The translations under genes were made by a program, and so were the position numbers. From CAZKMM01 sp964553915 (GTDB lineage: Bacteria; RBG-13-61-14; DRUE01): a stretch of DNA of 8,934 bases. A model generated the notes under the pieces. It had not been told where the DNA came from, did not search any database, and was given only the letters and a program-made list of their open reading frames with translations. Below, piece after piece: positions 5,872 through 8,934 of this stretch. The stretch covers positions 1-8,934 of the forward strand of contig CAZKMM010000110.1 in the NCBI GenBank assembly GCA_964553915.1, given 5' to 3'. The first letter of the stretch is position 1; each line of letters begins with the position of its first letter.

Positions 5872-6750
5872 ATGGATGAAATTGAGCGTTTCCTGGAACA
5901 TCTAAGAGTGGAGCAGGGAATGAGTGAACATACTCTGGAATCTTATTCCCGGGAGCTGGTGCGCCTGAGGAATTTTTTAGGAGGCAAGCCCTGGGCAAAA
6001 GTCAGCACCGAGGAGCTTCGCGGGTATTTATCTGAACTTCTGGAGCTGGGCTTAAGCCCTCGCTCGGTTTTTCATCATTTGGCGGTAATTCGGAGTTTTT
6101 ATCGGTTTTTGCTATTAGAGGAAATGGTTGATTCTGACCCGAGTGAAAATCTGGAATTTCCCAAGCTGGCTAAAAAACTCCCACAGGTGCTTTCAGAAGA
6201 AGAGGTAAAAAAACTGCTGGAGACCTGCGAAGCCCGAAGTGTCCGGGGAATCAGAGACCGGGCAATTTTAGAACTGCTTTATGCCTGTGGGCTTCGGGTA
6301 AGTGAGCTGGTGGGACTTCAATTGGACCAGCTCCATCTTCAAGCAGATTATCTGGTGATTTACGGAAAGGGGAAAAAGGAAAGGCTGGTTCCGATTGGCG
6401 AGATTGCCAGGGAATGGCTGGAAAGATATTTAAAAGAAAGCAGACCTCAGCTTGACCCTGGGGGGACGAGCAGGTATGTTTTTGTTCGGAAGGGAGGAAA
6501 GCCCCTGAGCAGGCAATCGGTTTTTAAGCTGGTGAAAAAGACTGCTCTAAAAGCTGGCATCTCGCGGGAGATTTCTCCTCATACCCTCCGGCATTCTTTT
6601 GCCACTCATTTATTAGAAGGAGGAGCGGATTTGCGGGTGGTTCAGGTTCTTTTGGGGCATTCTTCTATTACCGCCACTCAGATTTATACCCACCTGGACC
6701 GTCAGAGATTAATCAAGGAATACCAGCTTCGTCACCCACGGGCTGGATAA
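5872..6750 (+). CDS. xerD: XerC/XerD-type site-specific tyrosine recombinase
   Basis: A 292-residue integrase-family recombinase with the full Xer layout. The N-terminal SAM-like core-binding domain (about 1-90) carries IERFLEHLRVEQGMSEHTLESY. The catalytic domain runs from about 105 to 292. All six catalytic residues are present with the spacing of E. coli XerD: Arg142 (CGLRVSEL), Lys166 (GKGKKERLVP), His237 and Arg240 (SPHTLRHSFATHLL), His263 (LLGHSS) and Tyr272 (TQIYTHLD). The DPSENLEFPKL and GADLRVVQ segments look more like XerD than XerC, while the C-terminus is mixed, so the symbol is a best guess. The expected role is resolving chromosome dimers at a dif site; none was recognised here. 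It starts 12 bases after the regulator stop with no clear ribosome site, suggesting coupling. The length and housekeeping-type sequence argue against a phage integrase. Confidence 0.93.
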   Translation: MDEIERFLEHLRVEQGMSEHTLESYSRELVRLRNFLGGKPWAKVSTEELRGYLSELLELGLSPRSVFHHLAVIRSFYRFLLLEEMVDSDPSENLEFPKLAKKLPQVLSEEEVKKLLETCEARSVRGIRDRAILELLYACGLRVSELVGLQLDQLHLQADYLVIYGKGKKERLVPIGEIAREWLERYLKESRPQLDPGGTSRYVFVRKGGKPLSRQSVFKLVKKTALKAGISREISPHTLRHSFATHLLEGGADLRVVQVLLGHSSITATQIYTHLDRQRLIKEYQLRHPRAG

Positions 6751-6766
6751 ATTAAGGAGGAGCAGA

Positions 6767-7219
6767 ATGGAGCGGATGGATTTTTATCGGGAACTTCGCC
6801 AGCGGATTCACCGCTGGGCAGAAGATAAGGGAAAGGATTATCAATATCTGGAGTATCTGCTTTTGCTTCCGGATTTCTTTTATCTTTTGCTCCGGCTTTT
6901 AATGGATGAGCGGGTGCCTTTTAAGGAAAAAGCCCGACTCGGTCTGGTGGTAGCTTATATCATTTCTCCGGTGGATATTATTCCAGAGGGGTTTCTGGGA
7001 CCGGTAGGATATGCAGATGACCTGGTGCTTGCGGTCTGGACCACTAACCGGCTCCTGAAATCAGTTCCCAAAGAGGTAATTTTAGAAAACTGGCCCTCAG
7101 ATAAAGATTTATTTCAAGCACTGGAGCAGGTTTTGAAGATTGCGGACCAGTGGCTGGGTTCGGGCGCATATCAAAAACTTAAAAAATTCTTCAATGAAAA
7201 GGTGGGTCGGGAGGAATGA
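6767..7219 (+). CDS. DUF1232 (YkvA-like) small protein
   Basis: A 150-residue protein of unknown function. The DUF1232 core is clear at about 56-95: KARLGLVVAYIISPVDIIPE, then GYADDLVLAVWTTNRLL, including the family's hallmark SPxDxIPE and DD pair. This core is hydrophobic and probably membrane-associated. The ends are charged. A strong ribosome site, AAGGAGG at 6754-6760, sits six bases before the ATG, and the gap from the recombinase is only 16 bases, so it is likely the last gene of this operon. Members occur widely in bacteria near unrelated genes, and the context here does not reveal a role. The stop codon lies four bases from the stop of the convergent SAM hydrolase gene. Confidence 0.85.
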   Translation: MERMDFYRELRQRIHRWAEDKGKDYQYLEYLLLLPDFFYLLLRLLMDERVPFKEKARLGLVVAYIISPVDIIPEGFLGPVGYADDLVLAVWTTNRLLKSVPKEVILENWPSDKDLFQALEQVLKIADQWLGSGAYQKLKKFFNEKVGREE

Positions 7220-7223
7220 TTTT

Positions 7224-8003
7224 TTATTTTTCTGGAAGGATTACCTCTACTGGCTGACCCACCCCGGCTTTGAGCCGAAGCGAAGCATTATCATTTGCCA
7301 GGGAAATTTCCAAAAAACCGCTACTTCCGATTATTGCCAGAAGCGTGCCCGGGGAATGCTGGGCATAACTTTTAGAAAGCCCGGGAATTTCCTTCCCAAC
7401 AATTCTTATCAGCGCGTTTTCTGGAATTTCTTCCCCAGGAAGGTTGGTGATTAAATTTCCGAACCGGTCAATATAGATTACTTCTCCCAGAAGCAGATTG
7501 CCCTGTTTTTCTGGCTTCGGGAAAGGAAAGGAGACCGGGTCTGTGATTGGCTCTCCCATCTCCTCAGGCTCTCTGCCCGAGGCGAGATGAGCACTGGCAG
7601 GAGCAAAAATATCTCTTCCGTGAAAGGTCTGGCTGATTTTTTCCAGAAAAAACTCGCTTTTATTCAGGTGAAAGATACCAGCAGAATCCGGAAAAAAATC
7701 CGTAAAGACCCCATTATCCGGTCCCACCAGAAATTGCCCCTGGCTTTCTACCAGAATTGGTCTTCGCTCGCTTCCTACTCCCGGGTCAACCACCACCAGA
7801 TGCACGGTTCCTTTTGGGAAATAGCTAATAAAATTCCGGAGCAGGAACCGAGCCTGCAGGATATTTTGCGGTTCTACCTCGTGGGTAATATCCACCAGAC
7901 GGGCTTGGGGAAAAATAGAGAGAATTACCCCTTTCATTGTCCCGACATAGGCATCTTTAAGACCAAAATCTGTGGTGAGGGTAATAATTCCAGAACTTCT
8001 CAT
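7224..8003 (-). CDS. S-adenosylmethionine hydrolase (adenosine-forming), DUF62 family
   Basis: A 259-residue cytoplasmic enzyme of the DUF62 family, expected to split S-adenosylmethionine with water to adenosine and methionine. The N-terminal domain shows LTTDFGLKDAYVGTMKGVI (9-27), DITHEV (38-43), VVDPGVGSERRP (71-82), GPDNGVF (94-100) and TFHGRDIFAPASAHL (126-140). The C-terminal beta-barrel domain has GEVIYIDRFGNLITNL (173-188) and SSGFLEISLANDNASL (227-242). The Asp-Arg-His triad that defines the hydroxide-using members is present as Asp73, Arg80 and His128. That, and a length shorter than fluorinase (about 300 residues), argue against a SAM halogenase. The ATG overlaps the stop of the exonuclease gene by four bases, so the two are translationally coupled. 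Why a cell hydrolyses SAM is not settled for this family. Confidence 0.92.
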   Translation of the reverse strand: MRSSGIITLTTDFGLKDAYVGTMKGVILSIFPQARLVDITHEVEPQNILQARFLLRNFISYFPKGTVHLVVVDPGVGSERRPILVESQGQFLVGPDNGVFTDFFPDSAGIFHLNKSEFFLEKISQTFHGRDIFAPASAHLASGREPEEMGEPITDPVSFPFPKPEKQGNLLLGEVIYIDRFGNLITNLPGEEIPENALIRIVGKEIPGLSKSYAQHSPGTLLAIIGSSGFLEISLANDNASLRLKAGVGQPVEVILPEK

Positions 8004-8710
8004 CGCAGGCAGAGTTGACGGGCTTTTTTAATAGGCATAGATTCCAGCTTCTTCAACTCTCCGAACTGGCTCAGCCCGATTTTCTTTGCCAGCTCCAGCA
8101 GGGAAAGAAATGCCCGGGCGCAAACCCAGGCATCTCCCAGTGCCCGGTGCCTGCTTCTTGGGCTGGAGGCTCTACCGAACTCCAGGCCAAAATACCAGGC
8201 AATCGAGTCCAAGGAATAACTCTGAAGCTCTGAGATAAGTCTCCGACTCAGCCGAACCGTGCACAGGCTGGGAAGGGTGAGCGGAGAAATACCCAGCCGG
8301 CGGGCTTCCTGGTCAACAAACCCCCGGTCAAAACTGGCATAATGGGCAACAAAAACTCCACGACGGAGATGAGAAAAAAGCCAGGGAAAAACCTCTTCTG
8401 GAGGAGGCGCTCCATAAAGCATTTGATTGGTAATACCGGTTAACCTCTGAATAAAAACCGGAATTGGTCTTCCCGGGTTCACCAGAGTGGAAATTACCCT
8501 CTGCATTTGCCCCTGCTGGACCTTAATTGCGGCCACCTCAATCACCCGGTCCTGTTCCAGATTTGAGCCAGTGGTCTCAACATCCACCACCCAGAAAGGG
8601 ACCTGCTCCAGAGCAAGTTCTTCCAGATGTTCAAAAAGCTCTCTTTCCCGGGCAAGTTTTTCCTCCAGCTCTCTTCTCAGCTGGGCAATTTTTTCCTCAA
8701 TCCTAGACAT
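8000..8710 (-). CDS. DnaQ-like DEDDh 3'-5' exonuclease
   Basis: A 236-residue nuclease of the polymerase III epsilon (DnaQ) superfamily. The first 35 residues are highly charged and look like a coiled coil. The exonuclease domain follows: Exo I VVDVETTG with Asp43 and Glu45, VNPGRPIPVFIQRLTGIT (78-95), Exo II VAHYASFDRGFV with Asp128, and Exo III HRALGDAWVCARAF with His188 and Asp193. All five DEDDh residues are present, so it should be active with two metal ions. The N-terminal coiled coil and lack of a helicase or polymerase part suggest a stand-alone repair or RNA/DNA-trimming enzyme rather than the replicative proofreader, though that role cannot be excluded. The start at 8710 overlaps the end of the upstream zinc-finger frame (stop at 8703-8705) and has no clear ribosome site, implying coupling to that gene. 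Confidence 0.9.
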   Translation of the reverse strand: MSRIEEKIAQLRRELEEKLARERELFEHLEELALEQVPFWVVDVETTGSNLEQDRVIEVAAIKVQQGQMQRVISTLVNPGRPIPVFIQRLTGITNQMLYGAPPPEEVFPWLFSHLRRGVFVAHYASFDRGFVDQEARRLGISPLTLPSLCTVRLSRRLISELQSYSLDSIAWYFGLEFGRASSPRSRHRALGDAWVCARAFLSLLELAKKIGLSQFGELKKLESMPIKKARQLCLR

Positions 8711-8934
8711 CGGTTTGTTTTACCATCTGAGCTATAATTTTCTTTTTCACCCTTTCCTTTGAACCTTCAGGAGGCTCTATATGATTGGCTTTTTGAAATA
8801 AAGCAATGGTTCGTTTATAACTCTCAATCAGCCTCTGGCAAAAAGGACATTTTTCTATATGACCCTGAATTGCCTGGTGAAGTTCCGGGGTAAGCTCATT
8901 TTACAGATACTCTACCAGATGCTGGAGCACCTCT
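8703..8934 (-). pseudogene. Zinc-finger (zf-HC2, anti-sigma-like) protein with an in-frame stop, 5' end outside window
   Basis: Read from the right edge, one frame encodes EVLQHLVEYL, then a TAA at 8901-8903, then NELTPELHQAIQGHIEKCPFC and onward for 65 residues to a TAG at 8703-8705. Across the stop the frame matches the putative zinc-finger family of anti-sigma proteins, whose consensus reads EEVLxxLxxYLDGELxPE, then HxxxCxxC. The His-Cys-Cys ligands are intact (HIEKCPFC); the fourth ligand would lie upstream of the window. The stop replaces the acidic residue after YL, and GAA or GAG to TAA or TAG is a single-base change. No usable start follows the stop in this frame. The part seen has no membrane segment, so it would be a short soluble member. 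The tail overlaps the exonuclease start. It could be a real nonsense mutation, a sequencing error or recoding. Confidence 0.7.

Noticed and set aside
5872..6750. Phage or island integrase with an attachment site
   Set aside because: The protein is full-length Xer type with XerD spacing, lies in an operon, and no flanking direct repeats, tRNA gene or mobile genes are present.
7140..7454. Plus-strand frame crossing the convergent junction
   Set aside because: It overlaps DUF1232 out of frame and then runs antisense to the SAM hydrolase; no motif or ribosome site supports it.
7224..8003. SAM-dependent fluorinase or chlorinase
   Set aside because: The Asp73-Arg80-His128 set and the short length match the hydroxide-using DUF62 hydrolases rather than the halogenases.
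8487..8762. Ser/Cys-rich plus-strand frame opposite the exonuclease start
   Set aside because: Low-complexity composition arises from the complement of the coiled-coil codons; the exonuclease frame carries all catalytic motifs.
8889..8899. Reinitiation at the ATG (8897-8899) overlapping the region after the TAA
   Set aside because: It is in another frame and gives only 14 codons before a stop, so it cannot restore the zinc-finger protein.

Overview
The window looks like chromosomal DNA from a Gram-negative (diderm) bacterium. The evidence is a TonB-type energy transducer, a lipoprotein substrate-binding protein with a lipobox, and a BtuFCD-type ABC importer. I could not identify a phylum from sequence alone; the diverged but complete housekeeping families would suit a little-studied lineage. 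I see no phage genes, insertion sequences, CRISPR arrays, tRNA or rRNA genes.

Layout. (1) Positions 1-1321, minus strand: the N-terminal 440 residues of a polytopic membrane protein with a sulfatase-fold (alkaline phosphatase superfamily) domain, running off the left edge. (2) 1322-1711: a divergent intergenic region holding an extended -10 promoter for the sulfatase gene, a perfect inverted repeat, and a cobalamin (B12) riboswitch followed by an intrinsic terminator. (3) 1712-5085, plus strand: a tightly overlapping operon btuF-btuC-btuD-tonB under that riboswitch. (4) 5086-7219, plus strand: a promoter, then a Crp/Fnr-family regulator, a XerC/XerD tyrosine recombinase and a small DUF1232 membrane protein, closely spaced and probably cotranscribed. 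(5) 7224-8934, minus strand: a second tight cluster, read from the right edge, of a zinc-finger (anti-sigma-like) gene interrupted by an in-frame stop, a DnaQ-like DEDDh exonuclease and a DUF62 S-adenosylmethionine hydrolase. It meets the plus-strand cluster tail to tail with four bases between stop codons.

How they work together. The riboswitch cassette has a clear logic. When cobalamin is scarce, the leader should let transcription pass into genes for periplasmic B12 capture (BtuF), inner-membrane transport (BtuC and BtuD) and the TonB protein that would energise an outer-membrane B12 receptor; no receptor gene (BtuB) lies in the window. The other groups have recognisable families, but their physiological connection is inference.

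No wholly new system is evident. The points most worth checking are the switching architecture of the riboswitch leader, the in-frame stop in the zinc-finger gene, the Thr-for-Cys sulfatase, and the zinc finger-exonuclease-SAM hydrolase cluster.
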